This document shows positions 34,172 through 42,580 of a DNA stretch of 64,000 bases, in pieces. The notes under the pieces were generated by a model. It was given only the letters and a program-made list of their open reading frames with translations, was not told where the DNA came from and ran no database searches. The stretch is from Streptomyces qinglanensis. GTDB taxonomy: Bacteria; Actinomycetota; Actinomycetes; Streptomycetales; Streptomycetaceae. The DNA is taken from positions 133,409 to 197,408 of the forward strand of contig NZ_FOGO01000015.1 in the NCBI RefSeq assembly GCF_900111245.1, written 5' to 3'. The first letter of the stretch is position 1; the number at the start of each line of letters is the position of its first letter. Position numbers and translations under genes: made by a program.

Positions 34172-37100
34172 TCAGGGGTGGGCTCGCCCCTGCCGGGGGC
34201 CGGGGATGGTGGTGACCTTGATGTGCGAGGGGAGGCGGTGGGCGATCGCCGGGCTCTCGGGGCGGACCAGCGTCACCTCTTCGAGTCGGGAGAGCGCTGC
34301 CAGCGGCGCGAGGTCGAGGGACGCACGCGCCTGTGTCAGCTGGAGCCTGCGCAGGCTGGGAAAGCACTCGGGCAGCACGCCCAGTTCGAACGGGACATTG
34401 CTGAGCACCTGCATCTGTGTCACCTGCGGCAGTGGAGTCCGGCTCCAACTGATGTTGTCCAGGTGGTGCGGCTCGCAGGTGAGCTCTTCGAACCCGGGCA
34501 GCTCGGCGAGTTCGGACCAGTCCTCGGGCGGCAGTGGATGCGCGGTCATGAAGACGTTCAGCGCCTTGAGACTGCGGAGGCGGGATATCCCGGTGAACGT
34601 CTCCGCGTCCTCCGGGAGGAGCAGCGTGGTCAGTTCGGAGAGATGAGCGATGTGGGAGACGCCCGGCCAAGGGGTGCTCTCCCGCAGACACAGCCAGCGG
34701 AGGCCGGTGAGTGCCCCGATCCCCTCCAGCCGCGCAAGCGTCTGCACGTCCCACAGGTACAGGACTTCCAGGGGCAGCGCGGCCAGCGGAGCGAGGTCCG
34801 CCACCGGGCATTCACGGAGGTGGAGCGCACGTAGGTGCGGGAAGGACTGGACGAAATCCAGCCGGCTCAGTGCGGGGTTGCGCGCGATGCCGAGCTCGAC
34901 CAGTTCCGTGCCCGAGCCATGGGCCTGGACGAGGTCGTCGACGGAGAACTCGCCAATGACGTGTGAGGTCGTCCGCTCGCCCAGCCTGCGCAGCCACGCC
35001 AGATGCTGTGGCGTGCTCACTGTGACCTGCACCTCGGGCCGGTCGGGAAGGAGGGCGATGATCTGCCGCGCGTAGGTGTCCGCGTCGAAACGCTCCCAGT
35101 GGCAGGCCAGTTGCTGCAGCACGGCAGAGGACGGGTGGTCACGGAACCGGGTCAGGAGTGCGAGTGCGGCGTCGGTGCCGAGCTGGGCTGCGGTGTGGGC
35201 CACGGCCTGGGCTTCGTGAGCCTTCAGGCTCTCCGGTCCCGGCAGCAACTCGAGCACCACCGGGCCGACCTCGGCGAGCTTCTTCGCCTCGTCGATGCTC
35301 TGCGGCGGAATCAGCTCCCTGGCGCGCTCTTCCACCTCGCCCCGTACGGCCGGGTCCAGCTTCGTGGCGTGTTCCAGGCACGCCGTCGCCAGCAGATGCA
35401 ACCGGGTCCGCCACTCCGGTTCCGTGTCCCCCCGCTCCACCAGGCCACGCAACAGCCGGGCCCGCTCGTCGGGTCGGGCGTGGGCGACGGCCATCCGCAC
35501 CACGTCCTCCCACTGGTCCAGGTGCGCGTTCTGCACGAGTACGCCGAAGTCGCGCTCCTCCACGGCGGCCTTGGCTCCCAGATAGTCCTGGAAGGTGCGG
35601 TGGACGAAATCCACGGCCTCGGGCCCCGGCTCGCGCAGCAGGCCGGAGCGCACCAGCAGAAAGCGGAAGATCGCCGTCGCCGAGCCCTGGTCGGCGACGT
35701 ACGGCATGGCCGGCAGCATCCGCTCCACCAGGCCGACCGCGTCGCTCTGCGCCATCTCGGAGCGGCCGTTGCGAATCAGCCAGTAGGCGAGCTTCTGCAG
35801 AAGCTCCACCTGGGATGCCTCGTCCAGTTCGACGCCGGCCGGATGTGCGGCGTAGACGGCGCGCTCCCGGTCGCGCCGCTCCAGCAGCATTGCCAGCGCG
35901 GCGTCGTAGAGGGCCTTGCGGCCCCGGGGAAGGAAGCCGTGCCGTTCCCGGTGGAGGGCGCAGATCAGACCGCACATCAGGGGGTTGGTGGCCAGCAGGG
36001 ACAGGTCGGAGCGGGTGCGTACGGCCGTACGCAACGAGGACGCCAGTTCCTCGTCCGCCTCCGCCGCCGCGTGCCAGCGGCCGATGAACAGGTCGACATC
36101 GGCGGGGCGCATGGGGGAGAGGGAGAGCTCGCTGAAATCCTCCCGGCCCAGCCAGTCCTCCCGTACGGCGGCGGGGCGCGAGGTCACCAGGACGAGGTTG
36201 TCCGGGTACGCGACCGTCAGATCGCGCAGCCAGGCGTGGGCGAGGGCGCGCTCCTGCTCCGGTACCTCGTCGATGCCGTCGATCAGCAGCACCCCGCGCC
36301 CGGCCGCCAGCACGCGGTCGGTCCAGGCATGCGGCTGTGCTCCGGCCAGCGGGCAGCCGACGGCGGACAGGAAGTCGGCGGGTGTCGGCAGCGCCGCCGT
36401 ACCACGTGTCAGAGTGCGCAGCGGCAGGACGAAGGGCACTCGACCGATCAGATGGGCGTGTCGTCCGGTCAGCTCGGACTGGCGTGCGGTGGTGACGGCG
36501 AGCCACTGGACGAGGGTGGTCTTCCCGGAGCCCGCCACACCGCGCAGCAGCACCCGCCGGTGTCCGGCAAGCGCCTGGTCGGCGGGGTGCGCCTCGACAG
36601 TGGCGGAGGCGGCTGCCATGCCCTCCAGGTCGTCGAATGCGCCGGTACCCGGCCCGTCGGCCGTCGCCTCCAGGCTCAGATACGCGGTGTCCAGCGGCCA
36701 CTCGCTCGCCTGCTGGACGTCGATGCCGTAGATGGTGAGGGTGCGGTGCCGTTTGGCGATGTAGCGGGCGTACTGCTGCTCGAACCCGGCGTCCTGCGCG
36801 GACTGGGAGGGGATGCGCTCGATCAGGACGTCGACGAGGGTGACCAGGTCCCCGAGCTTGCGGCTCTGCTCGACCAGGATGCGGGCCACGAAGGTGGAGC
36901 GCTGGGTGAGGAAGTGCAGGATGTGCAGGCAGGCCGTCTCCAGCACCCGCTGGTAGAGCGCCTCCTCCGCGGGGGTGGCGTCCCGGTGCGGGTCGTGCAT
37001 GGCGGCCTGCGCGTGCAGGGCACGGGCGAAGTCGGTGTGGCCGAGACTGACCGCCTCCACGTCGCTCAGGCCGATGTCCCCGAGCGCGTGCAGCGTGTCG

Positions 37101-37372
37101 GCGAGCCGCTCCGCGGCCCGCTCCGCCTCGTCGGGGGAGGGGGCCTCATGCGGTCCGATGCCCCGTACCGCCCGGTCGACCAGCTCCCCGGCGAGCTTCT
37201 CCAGGTGCTGCCTGCCCAGCTCCCGGCGCTCACCCGTGAAGGAGACCAGGCGTGAGACCCGCACCGGCCGGTCCACCAGCCCGGCACCCGCGCTCTCCGC
37301 GGTGAACAGCCGCCTGACCAGCGGTGCCAGCACGCTGGAGGCGATGCGCAGCCCGACGACCCCCGCGTCCAT
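34172..37372 (-). CDS. NACHT-domain STAND NTPase with leucine-rich-like C-terminus
   Basis: A 1066-aa protein homologous to the downstream gene over its whole NACHT part. The helical N-terminal domain (1-~205) contains TACLHILHFLTQRSTFVARILVEQ. The linker TLTIYGIDVQQASEW and AYLSLEA parallels that of the paralogue. Walker A is GVAGSGKTT (278-286) and Walker B VLLIDGIDEVPEQ (361-373), with LVTSRPAAV and FVHRTFQDYLGAKAAVEE after. From about residue 800 to 1045 come leucine-rich-like repeats (LVELGIARNPALSRLDF, LRALHLRECPVADLAPLAAL, LEVLYLWDV, LRWLCLRES), as in NLR receptors. Start chosen at the ATG after a G-rich tract; upstream in-frame extensions look non-coding. Confidence 0.87.
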   Translation of the reverse strand: MDAGVVGLRIASSVLAPLVRRLFTAESAGAGLVDRPVRVSRLVSFTGERRELGRQHLEKLAGELVDRAVRGIGPHEAPSPDEAERAAERLADTLHALGDIGLSDVEAVSLGHTDFARALHAQAAMHDPHRDATPAEEALYQRVLETACLHILHFLTQRSTFVARILVEQSRKLGDLVTLVDVLIERIPSQSAQDAGFEQQYARYIAKRHRTLTIYGIDVQQASEWPLDTAYLSLEATADGPGTGAFDDLEGMAAASATVEAHPADQALAGHRRVLLRGVAGSGKTTLVQWLAVTTARQSELTGRHAHLIGRVPFVLPLRTLTRGTAALPTPADFLSAVGCPLAGAQPHAWTDRVLAAGRGVLLIDGIDEVPEQERALAHAWLRDLTVAYPDNLVLVTSRPAAVREDWLGREDFSELSLSPMRPADVDLFIGRWHAAAEADEELASSLRTAVRTRSDLSLLATNPLMCGLICALHRERHGFLPRGRKALYDAALAMLLERRDRERAVYAAHPAGVELDEASQVELLQKLAYWLIRNGRSEMAQSDAVGLVERMLPAMPYVADQGSATAIFRFLLVRSGLLREPGPEAVDFVHRTFQDYLGAKAAVEERDFGVLVQNAHLDQWEDVVRMAVAHARPDERARLLRGLVERGDTEPEWRTRLHLLATACLEHATKLDPAVRGEVEERARELIPPQSIDEAKKLAEVGPVVLELLPGPESLKAHEAQAVAHTAAQLGTDAALALLTRFRDHPSSAVLQQLACHWERFDADTYARQIIALLPDRPEVQVTVSTPQHLAWLRRLGERTTSHVIGEFSVDDLVQAHGSGTELVELGIARNPALSRLDFVQSFPHLRALHLRECPVADLAPLAALPLEVLYLWDVQTLARLEGIGALTGLRWLCLRESTPWPGVSHIAHLSELTTLLLPEDAETFTGISRLRSLKALNVFMTAHPLPPEDWSELAELPGFEELTCEPHHLDNISWSRTPLPQVTQMQVLSNVPFELGVLPECFPSLRRLQLTQARASLDLAPLAALSRLEEVTLVRPESPAIAHRLPSHIKVTTIPGPRQGRAHP

Positions 37373-37683
37373 CCCCGACCCCCCGTTCGGCGCTCGACTC
37401 CCCGCAGTACGGAGCCGCGTACGGCGAGCAAGCGTAGAGGGACCCGTGCGCCGCGTCGATGACGGCCCCCTCGCACCGCGGGGGCCTCCGGAGTGAGCGG
37501 GGCCATATGAGCCCGGCCACGTCCGGCGCGGCTCCGCCGTGAAGTGCGGCACAGGACCGAAGGGGGCTACGAGGCCCGATAGGAGGCAGCGGGCCGTCGC
37601 GGGTGCCCTGGCGGGCGCGGGTGACCCGGTGCGGCGGCGCGGGGTGACCTGGGTCTCTCGTCCTGCTACGGGAGTCTTTAGTA

Positions 37684-37728
37684 GAAGGGGTCCTTGATGC
37701 CCCTTTTCGGGCGGGTTACCAAGGGGGC
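37684..37728 (+). promoter_or_regulatory. Possible attenuator before the M23 peptidase gene
   Basis: GCCCCTTTTC (37699-37708) can pair either with the upstream AAGGGG (37685-37690) or with the downstream AAGGGGGC (37721-37728), so two mutually exclusive hairpins are possible. It lies 53-97 nt before the start codon. The remainder of the 408-bp gap (37373-37683) shows no gene; a c-di-AMP (ydaO) riboswitch was looked for and its core motifs were not found. Confidence 0.35.
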
Positions 37729-37780
37729 GCGTCCGCTTCGAGGCGCACTCCACGAACCCCCTTCCGGAGGTAGCACCCCT

Positions 37781-38503
37781 ATGGCGATGTCGAGGACCAC
37801 CAACCGCGCCCGGACCTACACGACGGCGCTGGCCGTCGGAATGGGCGCGTCGATGGCCCTGGGGGCCGGCACGGCGCTGGCGGCCGCGAAGGCCGAGGCG
37901 AACACGGCCCAGCACGACATCTTCGCGACCGGCACGGCGAGCAGCCTCGCGAAGTCCACGCAGCAGCAGGCCGACGCGCACCGCAAGGCGGTCGAGGCCG
38001 CCGAGAAGGCCGAGAAGCGCGCCGCCGAGGCGAAGAAGCGCGCGGCCCAGAAGGCCGCCCGGGACGCCAAGCGGCTGCAGGCGTCCTGGATCAAGCCGGT
38101 CGGCGGCAAGTACGAACTGAGCGCCTCCTACGGCAAGGCGGGCGGCCGCTGGGCGCACAACCACTCCGGCCAGGACTTCGCCGTGGGTGTCGGCACCCCG
38201 GTCAAGGCCGTGCACAAGGGCACCGTCGTCAAGGCGGGGCCGAACGGGGCCGGCGACGGCCCGGCGTACGGCAACGCCATCGTGATCCGGCACGACAACG
38301 GTGCGTACTCGCAGTACGCGCACCTGTCGCAGATCAACGTCAAGCCCGGTCAGCAGATCAAGACCGGACAGAACATAGCCAAGTCCGGCAACACCGGAAA
38401 CTCCTCGGGTCCGCACCTGCACTTCGAGGTCCGCAAGGGTCCGGACTACGGCACGGCGGTCGACCCGGTGGCGGCCATGCGGGCGGTCGGCGTCACCTTC
38501 TGA
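37781..38503 (+). CDS. Secreted M23 (LytM/LysM-type) peptidase
   Basis: A 240-aa secreted cell-wall endopeptidase. Signal peptide: basic SRTTNRARTYTTALAVGMGASMALGAGTALAAA with AxA-type cleavage near residue 35. A Lys/Ala/Glu-rich coiled coil (residues ~60-105) precedes the M23 domain. Zinc ligands appear in HNHSGQDFAV (H-x(n)-D), YAHLSQINV and the terminal HLHFEVRKG (HxH). The coiled coil resembles that of peptidases activated by divisome partners. GGAGGTAG lies about 8 nt before the ATG. Confidence 0.92.
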   Translation: MAMSRTTNRARTYTTALAVGMGASMALGAGTALAAAKAEANTAQHDIFATGTASSLAKSTQQQADAHRKAVEAAEKAEKRAAEAKKRAAQKAARDAKRLQASWIKPVGGKYELSASYGKAGGRWAHNHSGQDFAVGVGTPVKAVHKGTVVKAGPNGAGDGPAYGNAIVIRHDNGAYSQYAHLSQINVKPGQQIKTGQNIAKSGNTGNSSGPHLHFEVRKGPDYGTAVDPVAAMRAVGVTF

Positions 38504-38606
38504 CCCCCGCACCCCGGGGCGCGGGCCCCGGCGCCGGCCCCCGGCCGCGCCGCGCGGCCCGCGCCACCACAGGACACTCCGGCTCAGGGGACGTGCCGGA
38601 GTCGGC

Positions 38607-38638
38607 AGCAGCGCCCGTCATCCGTGACGGGCGCTGCT
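38607..38638. terminator. Bidirectional terminator overlapping the tetR stop
   Basis: Perfect 14-bp stem AGCAGCGCCCGTCA-TCCG-TGACGGGCGCTGCT followed by CGTTTCC, between convergent genes. The TetR-type gene's stop codon lies within the left arm. Confidence 0.8.
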
Positions 38639-39226
38639 CGTTTCCGCAGCGGGCCGGGGTGCCGGGCCGTGGTGGTGGGCCGAGGTGACCAGCTCCCGGG
38701 CGACCTCCAGGGCGGCTTGGCGCTTCTCCTCGATGCCCGCGCCGGAGCTCTCCAGCGTGAAGAGCGACGAGTGCATGGTGAACAGGGCCGAGCTGCAGCG
38801 CACCTGGTCGGTCAGGGCGGCGTCCTCGTCCTTGATCAGCTTCAGCAGGGTGAACATGCGCGCCTTCATCTGCTCGCCCACGGACAGGTCTCGCAGCGCG
38901 GCCTGGTTCTCGTGGATGAACCGGACGAGCGGGGTGGCCTTGCTGATGCACTCGCTGTAGCGGTTGAGGATCTCCAGCTTCGTCTCCAGGGTGGTCGGCT
39001 GCCGTGCCTCGGCCCAGGCGATCACCTCGTCGGCCGGGCCCAGCACCAGATCCTCGAAGAGGCTGGTGACCAGGTCTTCCTTGGTCTTGAAGTGGTAGTA
39101 GAGCGCGGCCTTGGTGACACCGAGCTGCTCGGCGATCTCCCTGAGCGAGGTCTTCTCGTAACCGCGCTCAGCGAACAGCTCCAGGGCGATGTCCTGGATG
39201 CGCTGACGGGTGTTTCCCCTGCTCAT
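38618..39226 (-). CDS. TetR-family regulator of the adjacent MFS pump
   Basis: A 202-aa repressor. The N-terminal HTH is clear: TRQRIQDIALELFAERGYEKTSLREIAEQLGVTKAALYYHFKTKEDL. The C-terminal ligand-binding domain is helical (LETKLEILNRYSECISKATPLVRFIHENQAALRDLSVGEQMK). Start ATG follows GAAGGGAC. Divergent from an MFS exporter gene with 110 bp between starts, holding a near-perfect 22-bp inverted repeat that overlaps the exporter promoter. Control of the pump and of itself is therefore likely. Confidence 0.93.
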   Translation of the reverse strand: MSRGNTRQRIQDIALELFAERGYEKTSLREIAEQLGVTKAALYYHFKTKEDLVTSLFEDLVLGPADEVIAWAEARQPTTLETKLEILNRYSECISKATPLVRFIHENQAALRDLSVGEQMKARMFTLLKLIKDEDAALTDQVRCSSALFTMHSSLFTLESSGAGIEEKRQAALEVARELVTSAHHHGPAPRPAAETSSARHG

Positions 39227-39241
39227 GTCGGTCCCTTCAGA

Positions 39242-39312
39242 ACTTACTTGACGCCCGGCTAGTGGCGCCCTACTTTGTCCATCGTACTGAACTAGCCGTG
39301 CGGCAAGTAAGT
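39242..39312. promoter_or_regulatory. TetR operator: paired 22-bp inverted repeat
   Basis: Left arm 39242-39263 (begins ACTTACTTGACG, ends GGCTAGT) and right arm 39291-39312 (begins ACTAGCCGTG, ends AAGTAAGT) are reverse complements at 20 of 22 positions, 27 bp apart. Both lie between the divergent tetR and MFS starts. Confidence 0.85.
39248..39276 (+). promoter_or_regulatory. MFS exporter promoter
   Basis: TTGACG (39248-39253), 17-bp spacer, TACTTT (39271-39276). The -35 lies inside the left operator arm, so repressor binding would block RNA polymerase directly. Confidence 0.65.
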
Positions 39313-39336
39313 GGCGAGCAGAGGGAGTGGCCGCGC

Positions 39337-41079
39337 ATGAGTGCGAGCAGCGCGACAAACGGGGCGGAATCGGAAACGGAGGGCCTCCGCGTCAAGGAAG
39401 GGCCGAGTCCGGGCCAAGGGATTCCCGAGGCGGCCGGGGACGCCTCCGGGGCGGCTCCGGGTCCCGCGGCGGAGGACGCCCCCGGGACCGAAACCGCCCC
39501 GGTCGCGGCAGCGGCCTCCGACGCGGAGGGCGCCGGCGGCGCCGGATCCGCCTCCGGCGCGGGGGCCGGAGGACGCAAGCCGCGCAGCGTGCGGCTGGTT
39601 CTGCTCTCCCTGATGATCGCCGTCCTGCTCGCCATGCTGGACAACATGATCGTGGGTACGGCCATGCCCACCATCGTCGGCGAGCTCGGCGGCCTCGAAC
39701 ACCTCTCCTGGGTCGTCACCGCCTACACCCTGACCACCGCCGCCTCGACGCCGATCTGGGGCAAGCTCGGCGACATGTTCGGGCGCAAGGGCGTCTTCCT
39801 CACCTCGATCGTGCTCTTCCTCATCGGCTCGATGACCTCGGGCGCGGCCCAGACGATGGGCCAGCTCATCGGCTTCCGCGCCGTGCAGGGCCTGGGCGCG
39901 GGCGGGCTCATGGTCGGCGCCATGGCGATCATGGGCGATCTGATCCCGCCCCGCGAGCGCGGCAAGTACATGGGCCTGATGGCCGGGGTGATGTCCCTCG
40001 CCATGATCGGCGGCCCGCTCGTCGGCGGGACGCTCACCGACCACCTCGGATGGCGCTGGGCCTTCTACATCAACCTGCCGCTGGGCGCCGTCGCGCTCGC
40101 CATGGTCGGCACCGTCCTGCACCTGCCGAAGAAGCCCGCCAAGGGCCGGATCGACTACCTCGGCGCCGGGCTGCTGACCGCCGGCATCACCTCGGCCGTG
40201 CTCGTCACGAGCTGGGGCGGCACCGAGTACGACTGGGACTCGGCCACCATCGTCGGCCTCGCGCTGCTCGCCGTGGCCGCGCTGGCCGCCTTCCCCTTCG
40301 TCGAGCGCCGGGTCGCCGAGCCGATCCTCCCGCTGCGGGTCTTCCACAGCCGGAACTTCTCGCTGGTGGCCCTCATCGGCTTCGTGCTCGGCTTCGTGAT
40401 GTTCGGCTCGATGACCTTCCTGCCGCTCTTCCAGCAGAGCGTCCAGGGCGCTTCGGCCACCAACTCCGGGCTGCTGCTGCTCCCCGTACTGCTGCCGATG
40501 ATGGTCGTCTCGGTGGTCACCGGCCGGGCCACCACCCGGACGGGCAAGTACCGCATGTACCCGATCATGGGTGGTGCGCTGATCCCGGTCGGCCTCTTCC
40601 TGCTGGCGCAGATGGACGTCGGCACCAGCAGGCTGACCTCCGGCCTCTACATGGCGGTGCTCGGCGCGGGCATGGGCTTCCTGATGCAGCTCACCATGCT
40701 CATCGCGCAGAACAGCGTGGAGCTCAAGGACATGGGTGTCGCCTCCTCGACGACGACGCTCTTCCGCACCATCGGAGGCTCCTTCGGCGTGGCCCTGATG
40801 GGCACCGTCTTCGCCCAGCGGGTCGAGGACTCCATGCGGGAGAGCGCCGCGGCCTCCGGAGGGGCCGGCGGCGGGAAGCAGCTCGCCGACACCGGTCCCC
40901 AGCTCGACGCCGCCTCGCTGGAGAAGCTCCCGGCCCAGGTGCGGGAGGCGTACGAGCACGCGGTGGCCGGGGGCACCCACGGCGTCTTCCTGCTGGCCAC
41001 CGGAGTCGCGCTGCTCACCTTCGTGGCCGCGTGGTTCATCAAGGAGGTCCCGCTCAAGGACGCGGAGGCCCAGAAGTAG
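39337..41079 (+). CDS. MFS multidrug exporter (DHA2, 14-TM EmrB/QacA type)
   Basis: A 580-aa proton-coupled drug exporter. An unusual ~80-residue Gly/Ala/Glu-rich cytoplasmic N-terminus precedes TM1 (LVLLSLMIAVLLAMLDNMIVGTAMPTIV, with the DHA motif D1 LDxTIVNxALP-like). Motif A is GKLGDMFGRKGVF; motif C-type GPLVGGTLTDHLGWRWAFYINLP follows. Fourteen hydrophobic segments are expected, ending FLLATGVALLTFVAAWFI. The ATG follows GAGGGAGTGG. Controlled by the divergent TetR gene. Substrate unknown. Confidence 0.93.
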   Translation: MSASSATNGAESETEGLRVKEGPSPGQGIPEAAGDASGAAPGPAAEDAPGTETAPVAAAASDAEGAGGAGSASGAGAGGRKPRSVRLVLLSLMIAVLLAMLDNMIVGTAMPTIVGELGGLEHLSWVVTAYTLTTAASTPIWGKLGDMFGRKGVFLTSIVLFLIGSMTSGAAQTMGQLIGFRAVQGLGAGGLMVGAMAIMGDLIPPRERGKYMGLMAGVMSLAMIGGPLVGGTLTDHLGWRWAFYINLPLGAVALAMVGTVLHLPKKPAKGRIDYLGAGLLTAGITSAVLVTSWGGTEYDWDSATIVGLALLAVAALAAFPFVERRVAEPILPLRVFHSRNFSLVALIGFVLGFVMFGSMTFLPLFQQSVQGASATNSGLLLLPVLLPMMVVSVVTGRATTRTGKYRMYPIMGGALIPVGLFLLAQMDVGTSRLTSGLYMAVLGAGMGFLMQLTMLIAQNSVELKDMGVASSTTTLFRTIGGSFGVALMGTVFAQRVEDSMRESAAASGGAGGGKQLADTGPQLDAASLEKLPAQVREAYEHAVAGGTHGVFLLATGVALLTFVAAWFIKEVPLKDAEAQK

Positions 41080-41260
41080 GAGCCGGTGCGGGGCGCCCTC
41101 CTCCGCCCGCGCCCCGCGCCCCGCACTCTGCCTCGCCCGCCCCCGCGCCGGAGCCCGATCCGCGGGGGCGGCACCGTGACGGCGCCGCGTCCGCGGGCCG
41201 GACGGAGCTCGGGGTCCGCCTCGGTCCGGCCCGGCCCGTCCTCGCCGGGTCAGGCCGGGG

Positions 41261-41300
41261 GCGGGGCAGGCGAGGGCAGGCCGGGGCAGGCGAGGGCAGA
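41261..41300 (+). repeat. 20-bp direct repeat between MFS gene and mutY
   Basis: GCGGGGCAGGCGAGGGCAGG (41261-41280) and CCGGGGCAGGCGAGGGCAGA (41281-41300) are adjacent. They sit in the 228-bp gap between the convergent MFS and mutY genes, just past the mutY stop. Confidence 0.65.
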
Positions 41301-41307
41301 GGCCGGG

Positions 41308-42279
41308 TCAGGTCAGCGGCAGGCGGTAGCGCTTGCCGTCCAGCGGCTCGACCAGCCCGTCGGCCACCAGTCCGTCCAGGGCCCGTGCGCGCTGGACCGG
41401 CTCGTGCCAGATGCGGTCGAGATCCGACTGCGGCACCGGTTCCTTGGCGGCCCGCAGCACCGCCAGCAGCCGTCCGCGCACCTGCCGGTCCGTCCCGGCG
41501 TACGCCTGGGTGCGCCGGGCGGGCCCCTGGTGTGCGGGGGCACCCGCACGCTGCCAGGCGCACTGCGCGGCGATCGGGCAGCGCCCGCACTCCGGGCTGC
41601 GCGCCGTGCACACCAGCGCGCCCAGCTCCATGGTGGCCGCCGCCCACCGGGAGGCGGTCTCGTCGTCCTCGGGCAACAGTGCGCGGGCGAGCTTCCGTTC
41701 GGCTGCGGTTGTCGCGTTGGGCGGGTACTGGCGGCCGCTGACGGCGCGCGCGAAGACGCGGCGCACATTGGTGTCCAGCACCGCGTGCCGCTTGCCGTAC
41801 GCGAACGACACCACGGCGGCCGCCGTGTACTCACCCACGCCCGGCAGCGCCAGCAACTGGGCATGTTCGACGGGGACCTCCCCGCCGTGCCGTTCCGCTA
41901 TGGCCTTGGCGGCCCCGTGCAGCCGCAGCGCACGGCGCGGGTAGCCGAGCCGGCCCCAGGCACGGACGGCTTCGCCGGGCGCCTCGGCGGCCAGGTCGGC
42001 GGGGCGCGGCCAGCGCTTCATCCACTCCTCGTACACCGGCAGTACGCGGTTGACGGGGGTCTGCTGGAGCATGAACTCGCTGACCATGACGCCCCACGCG
42101 CCCGCTTCCGGGCGGCGCCAGGGGAGGTCGCGGGCGTGTGTGGCGAACCAGTCGACGACGGGGGCATGGAGGGCGCGCGCCGTCTCGCGCAGGGCGGGGT
42201 CGACGGCTTCGGATTCCGCGGCGCGCGCTGACGGGGCGCCGGCCGAAGCGGCTTGGGAAGTCTCGGTGGTCGCAGTCAT
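41308..42279 (-). CDS. mutY: A/G-specific adenine glycosylase
   Basis: Removes adenine mispaired with 8-oxoguanine. The 323-aa protein has the catalytic Glu68 in SEFMLQQTPV, the helix-hairpin-helix LLALPGVGEYTAAAV, catalytic Asp169 in AVLDTNVRRV, and four 4Fe-4S cysteines (224, 231, 234, 240) with C-x6-C-x2-C-x5-C spacing. The C-terminal part is short and lacks a full NUDIX-like 8-oxoG recognition domain, as in other actinobacterial MutY. The ATG at 42279 is used; an upstream in-frame start at 42396 would add residues unlike the family. Confidence 0.95.
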   Translation of the reverse strand: MTATTETSQAASAGAPSARAAESEAVDPALRETARALHAPVVDWFATHARDLPWRRPEAGAWGVMVSEFMLQQTPVNRVLPVYEEWMKRWPRPADLAAEAPGEAVRAWGRLGYPRRALRLHGAAKAIAERHGGEVPVEHAQLLALPGVGEYTAAAVVSFAYGKRHAVLDTNVRRVFARAVSGRQYPPNATTAAERKLARALLPEDDETASRWAAATMELGALVCTARSPECGRCPIAAQCAWQRAGAPAHQGPARRTQAYAGTDRQVRGRLLAVLRAAKEPVPQSDLDRIWHEPVQRARALDGLVADGLVEPLDGKRYRLPLT

Positions 42280-42580
42280 GGCACGACCGATCCTGGCACG
42301 GCGTCCCTCATCCGAAAAACGCACACGCGGTACGAAAGCCTGTCCGCTGCTCCCGTCCGCGTGTCCGGTGGGTTTCGGGCACTGTGCAGCAAACACCGGA
42401 GACGCCGCATAAGCCGGTTACAGCGTTTAATCCCAACAATGAGAAAAGAACCGGCAAAGCAGTGTGAAGCGTCGCAGATCGTCTTCCGGGTACCCCTCCG
42501 CTGCCGCTCATCACAACAATTGGCACTCCTAGCGGTGGGTGTGGTCCTGTGGTGTGGCTGATGTCTCGTAAGGTTTCCGC
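42280..42580. other. 301-bp intergenic region between divergent mutY and hypothetical gene
   Basis: Holds the promoters of two divergent genes and is less G+C-rich than its surroundings around 42410-42470. A TAAGGT hexamer at 42569-42574 is placed 6 nt before the GTG of the rightward gene. TTGGCACTC at 42521 resembles half of a CIRCE element, but no second half is present. No small ORF was convincing. Confidence 0.4.

Noticed and set aside
37497..37780. c-di-AMP (ydaO-type) riboswitch before the M23 peptidase gene
   Set aside because: The context fits (peptidase gene, disA nearby) and GGGGTGACCTGGG is reminiscent, but the conserved GAACCCGTCAGCT-like and GGGGGA(C/G)CCA core segments were not found.
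42521..42545. CIRCE-like half-site TTGGCACTC
   Set aside because: CIRCE needs a second inverted half 9 bp away; the downstream sequence does not match, and the adjacent gene is not a chaperone gene.
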